Source of the DNA: Treponema sp. UBA4692
GTDB lineage: Bacteria; Spirochaetota; Spirochaetia; Treponematales; Treponemataceae
DNA: 8,813 nt
Reading direction: 5' to 3'
Assembly (NCBI GenBank): GCA_002404895.1
Contig: DHKO01000034.1
Span: 1-8,813 of the forward strand
This document shows positions 1 to 7,060 of this stretch, in pieces. How positions within the stretch are numbered: position 1 is the first letter of the stretch; every line of letters starts with the position of its first letter. The position numbers were made by a program, and so were the translations under genes. The notes under the pieces were generated by a model. The model did no database searches, was not told the DNA's origin, and saw only the letters and a program-made list of their open reading frames with translations.

Positions 1-21
1 AAATGCTTTTTCTGATTTCGT

Positions 22-243
22 CACGGTGACGATTGTCGCATTTTTCAATATAGATTCCGAATCAAGTTCGGAATGACGAAAAAGGCAAGTCATGGTGACG
101 ACTACCGCATTTTCAATATAGATTCCGAATCAAGTTCGGAATGACAAAAAAGGCAAGTCATGGTGACGATTGCCGCATTTTCAATATAGATTCCGAATCA
201 AGTTCGGAATGACGAAAAAGGCAAGCCATGGTGACGATTGCCG
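22..243. repeat. 68-bp tandem repeat array with a hairpin in each unit
   Basis: Three full units recur with a period of 68 bp: the palindromes start at 54, 122 and 190. A partial unit precedes the first (22-52) and another follows the last (about 220-243). Each unit contains a perfect inverted repeat, ATTCCGAA and TTCGGAAT, separated by the 5-nt loop TCAAG (arms at 54-61/67-74, 122-129/135-142, 190-197/203-210). The linker carries the conserved block GGTGACGAYTRCCGCATTTT. Units differ by only a few substitutions, so the array is young or homogenised. Imperfect copies of about 24 bp (AAAYGCTTTTTCT...CGTCAC) flank the array at 1-24 and 247-270. Reading frames across it are low-complexity translations of the repeat and are not genes. 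Confidence 0.93.
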
Positions 244-431
244 ACAAAACGCTTTTTCTTGATTCGTCACATCGCTTGCCTGCGCGGCTTGCATTGCGGC
301 AGGGATAGAAATGGCGCGGAAGCGTTGTTTTGCGGCTGCTTTTCTTCTTGCTTTGCCCGCGCTGCAAAACAATGGAGCGGAGCGGAACCACGGATAGCCC
401 GGCGCTGCGGAGCGGCGGCCGCCCAGAAAAA
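244..431. other. GC-rich non-coding block downstream of mfd
   Basis: This stretch lies between the tandem array and the mfd stop codon and is clearly more GC-rich than the array. Open frames cross it on both strands but look like composition artefacts: they carry no recognisable domain and run straight into the repeat array or into mfd on the other strand. It contains short GC motifs (GCGGAGCGG, the palindrome GGCGGCCGCC at 414-423) and one long hairpin listed separately. It could be an interspersed non-coding element or the 3' region of the mfd transcript. I see no promoter and no clear run of T after a GC stem that would make a classical terminator. Confidence 0.5.
323..374. other. Long imperfect hairpin (14-bp stem)
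   Basis: CGTTGTTTTGCGGC at 323-336 pairs with GCTGCAAAACAATG at 361-374 over 14 positions, two of them G-T/G-U pairs, enclosing a 24-nt pyrimidine-rich loop. The stem forms in RNA with wobble pairs on the plus strand; on the minus strand the two G-U pairs become A-C mismatches. It sits 58 bp beyond the mfd stop codon. No T-run follows either arm, so an intrinsic terminator is unlikely. A structured non-coding RNA or a mobile palindromic element is possible. Confidence 0.5.
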
Positions 432-3400
432 TCATGATAGAGCCTCGAGCTTTTCCTTTATGAACTCGCTTTTTTCTTTGAGGCCGATTTTTCCCGCGCT
501 AAGAATAAGCGTGTTCGGGCGCGCCGGGTCTAAGCGGACTTTTCCGTTGCTGTCTTTGATGAGCTTGAGGACTTTGTCGATTTTCACGTCGCTTACGGTG
601 CTGAACTCGATTCTGATTTCGCCTGACTTTTCCTTTATTGATGAAATCACCATTTTCTTTGCGATTATGCGCACTTCGGCAAGGCTTAAGAGGCTGTAGA
701 CTTCATCAGGAACCGGGCCGAAGCGGTCTTCAAGCTCGTACTCGATTGCGGAAAGCTCGTCTTTTGTCTGAACTGCGGCGACTTTCTTGTAGATTTCCAT
801 TTTTGTCTGGAGGCTTGAAACATAGCTGTCCGGGATAAATCCTGTGTATTCAAGCTCGAGGAGAACCTCGTTCGCTTCCTTGTAGTCCTTGGATTTTGTG
901 AGATGCTCGACCGCCTCGTTCAAGAGCTTCATGTAAAGCTCGAATCCGACAGAGTAGACATCTCCGCTCTGGTCGCGGCCGAGAAGGTTTCCAGCCCCGC
1001 GGATTTCCATGTCCTTCATCGCAATCTTGAAGCCCGAGCCAAGCTCTGTGAAGTCGGATATTACCTGCAGACGCTTCATCGCGACTTCGCTCAGGACTTT
1101 ATGCTCAGGATAGAGAAGATACGCGTATGCTTTTCTGTCGCTGCGGCCTACGCGCCCGCGAAGCTGGTAAAGCTGGCTTACGCCGTACATATCGGCGCGG
1201 TCGATTATGATTGTGTTCACGTTCGGAATGTCGATTCCGTTCTCGATGATTGTAGTTGCAATCAGAACGTGGAAGCCGCCGAGCTTGAATCTTCTAAAAA
1301 TGTCGTCAAGCTGCTCGGCTGTCATCTGTCCGTGGGCAACGTCTATCATCATCTCTGGGACAATCTGCTGCAAGTGCCGCCTTGTGTCCTCAAGGGACTC
1401 GACGCGGTTATGGAGATAGAAGACCTGCCCTCCGCGCTCGACTTCCTGCCTGATTGCCTTTGCCACGCGCTCGTCGGTGTACTCGTCAACAATCGTCTCA
1501 ATCGGCTTTCTTGTCTGCGGCGGAGTTGTCAGAAGCGACATATCGCGGATTTTCAAAAGAGACATATGCAGCGTTCTAGGAATAGGAGTCGCGCTCATAG
1601 CAAGGCAGTCGATGTTCGCTTTCATTGTCTTTAGCTTTTCCTTGTCCTTTACGCCGAAGCGCTGCTCCTCGTCGATTATCATAAGGCCAAGGTCCCGGTA
1701 GGCGACATCTTTCTGGATAATCCTGTGCGTTCCGACGAGAATATCAACGTCGCCGGTTTTTAGACGCTCGAGAATCTGCTTCTGCTCTTTTTGCGGAACA
1801 AAGCGGCTAAGCTGCGCGATTTTCACAGGAAAGTTCGCGAAACGCTCGACGCAGTTCTCATAGTGCTGCTCGGCAAGAATTGTGGTCGGCGCAAGAAAAG
1901 CGACCTGCTTTCCGCCCATGACGGCCTTGAACGCGGCGCGCATCGCAATCTCGGTTTTTCCGTAGCCAACATCTCCGCACACAAGGCGGTCCATAGGAAC
2001 AGGCTTTTCCATGTCCTCCTTGATTTCCTTTGTGACGGAAATCTGGTCCGCTGTGTCCTCGTAAGGAAAAGCCGCCTCGAACGCTGTCTGCCATTCGTTG
2101 TCTTTCGGGAACGGAAATCCCCGGCTCGCCTTTCTTCTTGAATAAAGCGAGATGAGCTTTTCAGCCAAGTCCTCAACGGCTTTCTTGACCTTGTTCTTGC
2201 GGTTTTCCCATGACTTGGAGCCGATTCTGTCGATTTTCGGATTCTCGCCCTCGTTTCCGATGTAACGCTGGACAAGATTCACCTGCTCAATCGGAACAAA
2301 AGCGAATTCCTCGTCCGCGTACTCAAGCTTGATGTAGTCGCGCTCGTTTCCCATCGCCTTTACGCGCTGGATTCCACGGAAAATTCCGATTCCGTAGTTC
2401 ACATGCACAACGTAGTCGCCCTCGTTAAGCTCAACAAAAGTGTCAATCGCCTGGCTTTTAGCCTTGTGGACAATTTTCGCCGCGTGCTTGCGCCTTCCCC
2501 AGATTTCGTTTTCCTGAATCACAAAGACTTTGCTCTCGCTGATTTCAAATCCGTTTGTGATTGCCCTCGGATAAACCTGAAGCGGAAAATATGGAACGCC
2601 TTTTTTCGCGTTCTTTTTGAGAAGCTCCAGATAATCTCCATCTGAAGGCTTCGCGCAGTAGTTTTTTAGGATTTCCTTGATTCTAAGAGACTGGTTCTCG
2701 TTGTCGGCAAAGACAAAGATTTTCCAGCCGTTCGACTGCAAGTCCTCAATCTGCTCCTTAAAATAATTTATGTTTCCGAAGAAGCTTTTTCCGTCAGCGC
2801 ATTCAATCTTGAAAAAATTCGCGTCCGACTTTTGAATCTCCTCGGTTTCTGTGTGAAGAGTCCTGAACGAGACGCTGTTCTCGTGCCTTGAAGGAATCTC
2901 CTTGAACGGAATGAGCATTTCGCTCGGCGGAAAGACCGGCATTTTTAGCCGCGCGCTTCGGTACATTCCGGCATATTCGCGGTCGAAATTTTCCTGCATA
3001 TTGCAGAGCCGGTCGTAGTCGTAATAAAAGACGGTCGTGTTTTTTGAGATGTAGTCAAGAACAGTGTATTTCTCGCCGTTTTCCTTCCGCCACAAGACAG
3101 GATAAAAAAGCTCCTCGCCCTCGCTCTCGCCTTTTTCTTTAAGGTCGGAAATGATTTTTTCCTTTGACTTTTGCGCCTCGTCCCCTAAAGCAAGGAGAAC
3201 CGCGCCCGAGTCCATTTTCTCGCTTCCGTTGTTCTGCCCGAATTTATCAAAAAGCGAGCCGAGCTTTTCGACAAGCTCAGGATTCCACACAACTTCCTTC
3301 ATCGGATAAACCAGAAGATTTTCCCTGCTTTCCTCAGGAATTGTTGACTGAGTTTCAACGTCGAAAGACTTTATCGACTCAATCTCGTCAAAATCAAAAA

Positions 3401-4112
3401 GAATTCTTCCTGCCCGCTCCTCGCCCGGAGCAAAAACATCGAGAACTTCTCCGCGCAAAGTGAACTCGCCCGGCACTCCGACTTTCGGAACGCGGACATA
3501 TCCAAGCGAGGAAAGCTTTTTTGAAAGCTCCACCGGGTCGATTTTCTCGCCCTTGTAAAGCGAAAAGGAAAGAGAGCGCACATATTCAGGCGACGGAACT
3601 GGAGTCTGGAGCGAACGCTGGTTTATGATGAAGATTCTAGGCTTTGTCTGCTGGTTTAATGAGCGAGACTGCATCGCCATTTTTGACAAGACTGCCGAAC
3701 GCTGGCCGAAAACTGCAGTTCCAACCGCGCTCGTCCTATACGGAACGATTCCCCACCACGGAAGGACTTTTATCTCCACGCTGCCGTCAAAAGCTGTCTC
3801 AAAATCCTGCTGCAAGTCAAAAGCGTCTTTTTCGGCAGGGACAACAACAACCGCGTCCATCGAGCTTACATCGGCTCCGCTTTCGCCTCCCGCGCCTGAA
3901 TGTCTGCCTGTTCCGCCGTACTGCAATGAGGAAAGAGCCTTGTTCCGCATTTTCTCGACAAAATCAGCGATAAAAAAGCTTGCGGAAGTTCCGTGAAGCC
4001 CCTCGATTTCAGCCGGAAAATATTTTCCTGACGCGAGCGTGTCTATGTCAGAATGATAGTCAGACCAGCTTCCTGTAACCGAAACTAAATAATTTGATAA
4101 TAATGATTTCAT
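432..4112 (-). CDS. mfd: Transcription-repair coupling factor Mfd (ATP-dependent DNA translocase)
   Basis: Mfd removes RNA polymerase stalled at DNA damage and recruits UvrA to start nucleotide excision repair in the cytoplasm. Residues are numbered from the longer possible start at 4142. A UvrB-like N-terminal region includes FTLRGEVLDVFAPG (227-240). The polymerase-interacting domain spans about 572-625 (EGDYVVHVNYGIGIFRG). Helicase motifs follow: Walker A GDVGYGKT (723-730), DEEQ (824-827), SAT (850-852), ATTIIENGIDIPNV (962-975) and QLRGRVGRSDR (993-1003). The translocation motif lies at about 1031-1060 and the C-terminal UvrA-binding-type domain after about 1100. Length is normal for the family and the frame is intact, ending in TGA. 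I prefer the ATG at 4112 (1226 aa, MKSLLSN) because a promoter-like -10 lies between it and the ATG at 4142; neither has a good Shine-Dalgarno sequence. A Gly/Ser-rich stretch at about 76-94 looks like a lineage-specific insertion. Confidence 0.97.
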   Translation of the reverse strand: MKSLLSNYLVSVTGSWSDYHSDIDTLASGKYFPAEIEGLHGTSASFFIADFVEKMRNKALSSLQYGGTGRHSGAGGESGADVSSMDAVVVVPAEKDAFDLQQDFETAFDGSVEIKVLPWWGIVPYRTSAVGTAVFGQRSAVLSKMAMQSRSLNQQTKPRIFIINQRSLQTPVPSPEYVRSLSFSLYKGEKIDPVELSKKLSSLGYVRVPKVGVPGEFTLRGEVLDVFAPGEERAGRILFDFDEIESIKSFDVETQSTIPEESRENLLVYPMKEVVWNPELVEKLGSLFDKFGQNNGSEKMDSGAVLLALGDEAQKSKEKIISDLKEKGESEGEELFYPVLWRKENGEKYTVLDYISKNTTVFYYDYDRLCNMQENFDREYAGMYRSARLKMPVFPPSEMLIPFKEIPSRHENSVSFRTLHTETEEIQKSDANFFKIECADGKSFFGNINYFKEQIEDLQSNGWKIFVFADNENQSLRIKEILKNYCAKPSDGDYLELLKKNAKKGVPYFPLQVYPRAITNGFEISESKVFVIQENEIWGRRKHAAKIVHKAKSQAIDTFVELNEGDYVVHVNYGIGIFRGIQRVKAMGNERDYIKLEYADEEFAFVPIEQVNLVQRYIGNEGENPKIDRIGSKSWENRKNKVKKAVEDLAEKLISLYSRRKASRGFPFPKDNEWQTAFEAAFPYEDTADQISVTKEIKEDMEKPVPMDRLVCGDVGYGKTEIAMRAAFKAVMGGKQVAFLAPTTILAEQHYENCVERFANFPVKIAQLSRFVPQKEQKQILERLKTGDVDILVGTHRIIQKDVAYRDLGLMIIDEEQRFGVKDKEKLKTMKANIDCLAMSATPIPRTLHMSLLKIRDMSLLTTPPQTRKPIETIVDEYTDERVAKAIRQEVERGGQVFYLHNRVESLEDTRRHLQQIVPEMMIDVAHGQMTAEQLDDIFRRFKLGGFHVLIATTIIENGIDIPNVNTIIIDRADMYGVSQLYQLRGRVGRSDRKAYAYLLYPEHKVLSEVAMKRLQVISDFTELGSGFKIAMKDMEIRGAGNLLGRDQSGDVYSVGFELYMKLLNEAVEHLTKSKDYKEANEVLLELEYTGFIPDSYVSSLQTKMEIYKKVAAVQTKDELSAIEYELEDRFGPVPDEVYSLLSLAEVRIIAKKMVISSIKEKSGEIRIEFSTVSDVKIDKVLKLIKDSNGKVRLDPARPNTLILSAGKIGLKEKSEFIKEKLEALS

Positions 4113-4130
4113 AAAAATTAACCGATAAAT

Positions 4131-4160
4131 ATAATAAGGCATTCTTGATTGTCTTTTCGA
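4131..4160 (-). promoter_or_regulatory. Candidate mfd promoter
   Basis: On the minus strand, TATTAT (4131-4136, 5 of 6 matches to the -10 consensus) is preceded after 18 bp by TCGAAA (4155-4160, 4 of 6 to the -35 consensus). Transcription would start about 10-15 nt ahead of the ATG at 4112, giving a very short leader and excluding the upstream ATG at 4142. This is consensus matching in an AT-rich gap, so it is only suggestive. Confidence 0.35.
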
Positions 4161-4212
4161 CGGCGATTTTCAAGACACCTGTTAAGATTTCACTTCAATT
4201 CAAGAAATGAAA

Positions 4213-4218
4213 AAGGAG
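4213..4218 (+). promoter_or_regulatory. Ribosome binding site fixing a TTG start
   Basis: AAGGAG lies 6 nt upstream of TTG at 4225. The in-frame ATG at 4207 is upstream of this site and has no Shine-Dalgarno sequence of its own. The spacing therefore argues that translation of the secreted protein begins at the TTG. Confidence 0.7.
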
Positions 4219-4224
4219 ACATCC

Positions 4225-5238
4225 TTGAAACGAATTATTTTCACAATTATAGCGATTTTCAGCGTCTTTGGACAGTTTGCATATTCGCAGGCGCGCGTTT
4301 CTGAGAACGCAAGCCCGACAAGCACAAACAATGACGCAAAAAGCGATTTTTCAAAGGCTTCGCTTAGCATAAGATTCTACGACAGAACAATTTATTATCC
4401 GGGAAACAAGGAAGACAATCCTATAAACGTGAGCGTTTCAATCACAAACAACGGAACGGACACTTTGCGCTTCAAGCTCGCAGACGACAGGATGTTCTCG
4501 CTCGACTTCAACGCGTACACAATCAAGAACACGATTCTTCCGCAGTCAAAAGACCTTATTCAAAAACGCTCGACTTACCAGACAGTCTACTTCCGGGAGC
4601 TTGCGCTGGAGCCAGGCGAAACTTACTCGTTTATCGAAAACGTTAAAGACTACGTTCAGATTGACGAGCCTTCAATCTATTATCTGGAGCTTGTGTTTTA
4701 TCCTGAGCTTTACAAGTCAAAAGAGATTCAGATTGAGTCGAACCGCCTTAGCCTTGACGTGCGCCCTTCTCCGTCGGCTTCCGCGTCAGTTGCGCTTCCA
4801 GTTGAAAGCCAAAGCGCGGCGATTCTAAAGCCGGAGGCGATTTCGCCTGACAAAGTTATCGAGCAGACAATAATCGCGCGCCAGAAATCTCTCTGGGACC
4901 AGTATTTTCTCTACATGGACTTGGAGGAGATGATGACAAGAAACAGCGAAGTGAACAGAACTTACAAGAATGCCTCTGCAGACGAGCGCAACAGGATGCT
5001 GAAAGCTTACAAGTCAGACTTGATGCAGAACAAAATCGACCACGACATTTCGGCAGTTCCTGAAAAATTCTCGATTGAAAACACTTCATACTCGCAGACC
5101 GACGGAACTGTGAGCGTTCTCGAATGGTTCAAGTACCCGAATTTCAGCGAGAAAAAACGCTATATCTACAAAGTGCGCCAGCGCGACGGAATCTGGCAGA
5201 TTTACGATTATTCAGTAACAAACCTTGGAACAGAGTAA
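4225..5238 (+). CDS. Secreted two-domain protein: Ig-like (BsuPI-like) domain plus NTF2-like C-terminus, function unknown
   Basis: The 337-aa product starts with a typical signal peptide: KR, a hydrophobic stretch (IIFTIIAIFSVFGQFA), then a likely cleavage near AYSQ-A. There is no lipobox cysteine, so a periplasmic or outer-envelope location is inferred. Mature residues of about 45-180 are beta-rich, with the pattern FYDRTIYYPG, VSITNNGTDTLRF and LEPGETYSF, resembling BsuPI-type Ig-like domains. A Ser/Ala/Pro linker (SPSASASVALP) follows. The last roughly 120 residues (LWDQYFLYMDLEEMM to WQIYDYSVTN) have the helix-then-sheet pattern of NTF2/SnoaL-like domains, which often bind small ligands or act as protein modules. 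Both domain calls come from pattern recognition, not a search. The longer ATG start at 4207 would add six residues. It is the first gene of the divergent operon and is followed by the next gene after 9 bp. Confidence 0.85.
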   Translation: MKRIIFTIIAIFSVFGQFAYSQARVSENASPTSTNNDAKSDFSKASLSIRFYDRTIYYPGNKEDNPINVSVSITNNGTDTLRFKLADDRMFSLDFNAYTIKNTILPQSKDLIQKRSTYQTVYFRELALEPGETYSFIENVKDYVQIDEPSIYYLELVFYPELYKSKEIQIESNRLSLDVRPSPSASASVALPVESQSAAILKPEAISPDKVIEQTIIARQKSLWDQYFLYMDLEEMMTRNSEVNRTYKNASADERNRMLKAYKSDLMQNKIDHDISAVPEKFSIENTSYSQTDGTVSVLEWFKYPNFSEKKRYIYKVRQRDGIWQIYDYSVTNLGTE

Positions 5239-5247
5239 AAGTCAAAA

Positions 5248-6585
5248 ATGAAAGCACTTTTGGTCGCCGACGATGAAAAGGCAATAACAAACATAAGCGA
5301 GGTTCTCAAGACAGCCGGATACGATGTGATTGTCTACAAATGGCTTTTAAAAGCCATGGACAACATCGAGGAAATCGCGCCGCATCTCATTGTCATAAGC
5401 ACGAAAGACTATCCGCGACACTGGAAAACGCTTGCCCAGTATTCGTCAACGCTCGCCGCAGACTACACGCCTGAAATAATCCTTTACGCGGAAGAGCCGC
5501 TTCCTGATGAGGAAGAAAAAAAGGCTGAGGCTCTCCACGTGCGGGGGATTTTCGACTCGTGCGAGGTTGAGGGGCTGGACAAGCTACGTCAAATTCTCGC
5601 AAAGAAAGAAGATATTTTCTCAGGGCTTTTGACCGAGCCTGAGCAGGGCGAGGTTACGCTTCAAGACCTTCTGCCTGAGCTGAGCGACCTTTCAAAAGAC
5701 ATCGACTCGCTTAAAGAAGACCTGAAAAAGCCATTCAACATTGACGAGGCAATTGCGCAGGCAAAAAAAGCGCAGGAAGAGGAAGCAAGGGAGCTAGAAC
5801 AAGCGGACGCGGAAACCGAAGAAAATAAAGACACAGAAAATGCGGAAGCCGAAGATGAAGAAATAAAAAACACAGAAGAACACGAGCTAGGCACGGAAAA
5901 CAAAGATTTTGCGGAAACTGAAACCGAACAAAACGAAACTGGCGAAATCGAGACAAGCGAAGCTGAATCTCTTGAAGAAAACAAGGATTTTGCGGAAACT
6001 GAAACCGGACAAAACGAAACTGGCGAAATCGAGACAAGCGAAGCTGAATCTCTTGAAGAAAACAAAATTGAATCTTCCGAAACAGAAATTGAATCAGAAG
6101 AAACCAGCGGAACCGAAAATCAAAACGTCTCTTCCAACGAGATTCAAAATGAAGATTCCGGCGAAACCGAAAATCTTGAACCGCAGAACACTCAGGATTC
6201 AAACAAATCTGATATAATCGGAGAAAAAAGCGAAAAAGAGGACAACGAAATGAACGAAAACGATATTGAGGCAAAACTCGCCGCAATCATGAGCGCGAAC
6301 AAGTCCGAGGCAAAAGAAAAGGCTGCCGAGGCCGGAATCGGAAAGACAAGCTGCTCGTTCGTGTTCACAAATCCAATCACGCTCGCGATGGTTACAGGAA
6401 CCGCGAGAAACTACAACGGGCTTACGCTCGAGTTCACGCCGGACATTCCGTCCTTCATTATGAATCTGACTGCAGGAACTTTGATTGACTGCGCGTCGCT
6501 CAAAGTCAACGGCGAAATCTCCGATGTGAAGTGCGAAATCATGTCGAACGACTCGAGCAAAATCTATCTTCAAATCAAAAAATAG
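5248..6585 (+). CDS. Degenerate receiver-like protein with long acidic middle and small C-terminal beta domain
   Basis: The product has 445 residues. Residues 1-118 look like a response-regulator receiver: MKALLVADDEKA keeps the acidic pocket, but the segment where LLD with the phospho-accepting Asp is expected reads LIVISTKDYP, so Ser51 or nearby replaces Asp, and the conserved Thr and Lys positions are not evident. Phosphorylation-independent binding is therefore likely. Residues 125-175 are predicted helical (LLPELSDLSKDIDSLKEDL). Residues about 175-335 are Glu-rich, low in hydrophobics and probably disordered, and contain a 27-residue duplication. Residues about 366-445 form a compact beta-rich domain (TGTARNYNGLTLEF, LTAGTLIDC) that distantly recalls PilZ, but the RxxxR and DxSxxG motifs are not recognisable. 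No signal peptide or membrane helix is seen, so it is probably cytoplasmic. It starts 9 bp after the upstream stop and has no strong Shine-Dalgarno, which suggests coupled translation. Role unknown. Confidence 0.85.
   Translation: MKALLVADDEKAITNISEVLKTAGYDVIVYKWLLKAMDNIEEIAPHLIVISTKDYPRHWKTLAQYSSTLAADYTPEIILYAEEPLPDEEEKKAEALHVRGIFDSCEVEGLDKLRQILAKKEDIFSGLLTEPEQGEVTLQDLLPELSDLSKDIDSLKEDLKKPFNIDEAIAQAKKAQEEEARELEQADAETEENKDTENAEAEDEEIKNTEEHELGTENKDFAETETEQNETGEIETSEAESLEENKDFAETETGQNETGEIETSEAESLEENKIESSETEIESEETSGTENQNVSSNEIQNEDSGETENLEPQNTQDSNKSDIIGEKSEKEDNEMNENDIEAKLAAIMSANKSEAKEKAAEAGIGKTSCSFVFTNPITLAMVTGTARNYNGLTLEFTPDIPSFIMNLTAGTLIDCASLKVNGEISDVKCEIMSNDSSKIYLQIKK
5896..6057 (+). repeat. 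In-frame tandem duplication of 81 bp (27 codons)
   Basis: Unit one spans 5896-5976 and unit two 5977-6057. They agree at 79 of 81 positions. One difference is silent (AAA to AAG, Lys) and the other changes Glu to Gly (GAA to GGA). Each encodes ENKDFAETET followed by (E/G)QNETGEIETSEAESLE. A third unit begins (GAAAACAAA) and then diverges. The near-identity at synonymous sites indicates recent slippage or unequal recombination within the acidic linker. Confidence 0.97.
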
Positions 6586-6595
6586 ATAAAATTCC

Positions 6596-7012
6596 ATGAA
6601 AAGCCAAAAAGCAAAATTCTTCTGCGAGAACTGCGGAGCGGAAGTTCCTCAAAACGCGAAAATGTGCAGGCACTGCGGAAGATTTTTCTCTTCTGTGCGC
6701 TGCCCTGCCTGCGGAGCCACCGGCAAGAACGAGGATTTCATCAACGGCTGCCCTGTCTGCGGATACGCCGTAAAAAAAGGCGGAAATAATTCATCATCGG
6801 GCACTGGAAGCGTAAAAAACATTTCATTCAATGAAAAAGCCGCCGGAAGAAAATCAAGGACAAGGCTCAGGCGAGAGATTGAAGAGCGCAATCCAAAAAC
6901 ATTTTCAAGGCAAAAATCAGACGGAACGCTTCCGATGTGGTCGTTTTTTGTGATTGTCGCGGTCTTGGCTGGAATAATCGCGGGAGCGGCAAAATATCTT
7001 GAGGTCTTTTAA
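6596..7012 (+). CDS. Double zinc-ribbon protein with C-terminal transmembrane anchor
   Basis: The product has 138 residues. Two four-cysteine zinc-binding sites are visible: C10-x2-C13 with C24-x2-C27, and C36-x2-C39 with C52-x2-C55. Their knuckles (CENCG, CRHCG, CPACG, CPVCG) match the DZR/zinc-ribbon pattern. A basic, polar linker (about 60-110, including SRTRLRREIEER) leads to one hydrophobic helix at about 114-133 (MWSFFVIVAVLAGIIAGAA) and a short tail. Topology is inferred: the zinc ribbons face the cytoplasm and the basic stretch sits at the inner face, as in tail-anchored proteins. The start lies 10 bp after the preceding stop codon, without a clear ribosome site, which supports co-translation in the operon. 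It could be an adaptor that tethers a cytoplasmic partner to the membrane. No enzyme motif is present and no gene name can be given. Confidence 0.88.
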   Translation: MKSQKAKFFCENCGAEVPQNAKMCRHCGRFFSSVRCPACGATGKNEDFINGCPVCGYAVKKGGNNSSSGTGSVKNISFNEKAAGRKSRTRLRREIEERNPKTFSRQKSDGTLPMWSFFVIVAVLAGIIAGAAKYLEVF

Positions 7013-7060
7013 TTTCAATTCGCAACTAAAAATGAAGAATCAAAAAAACATGGGGAAAAT

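Noticed and set aside
1..243. CRISPR array
   Set aside because: The whole 68-bp unit including the would-be spacer is repeated, so there are no unique spacers, and no cas gene is present.
158..435. Minus-strand frames of 77 and 84 codons across the array and GC block
   Set aside because: They translate the tandem palindrome (the typical HSELDSES peptide) and GC-rich spacer, with no domain and no ribosome site.
903..1634. Plus-strand 243-codon frame opposite mfd
   Set aside because: It lies entirely antisense to conserved helicase motifs of mfd and shows no domain of its own.
5909..6217. Lys-rich plus-strand alternative frame in the acidic region
   Set aside because: It results from the repeated GAA-rich composition read one base out of frame; the main frame continues unbroken to a folded C-terminal domain, so no frameshift is needed.
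5661..6286. Long minus-strand frames rich in Ser/Phe opposite the acidic protein
   Set aside because: They are mirror images of GAA/GAG-rich codons and the 81-bp duplication, with no start signal.
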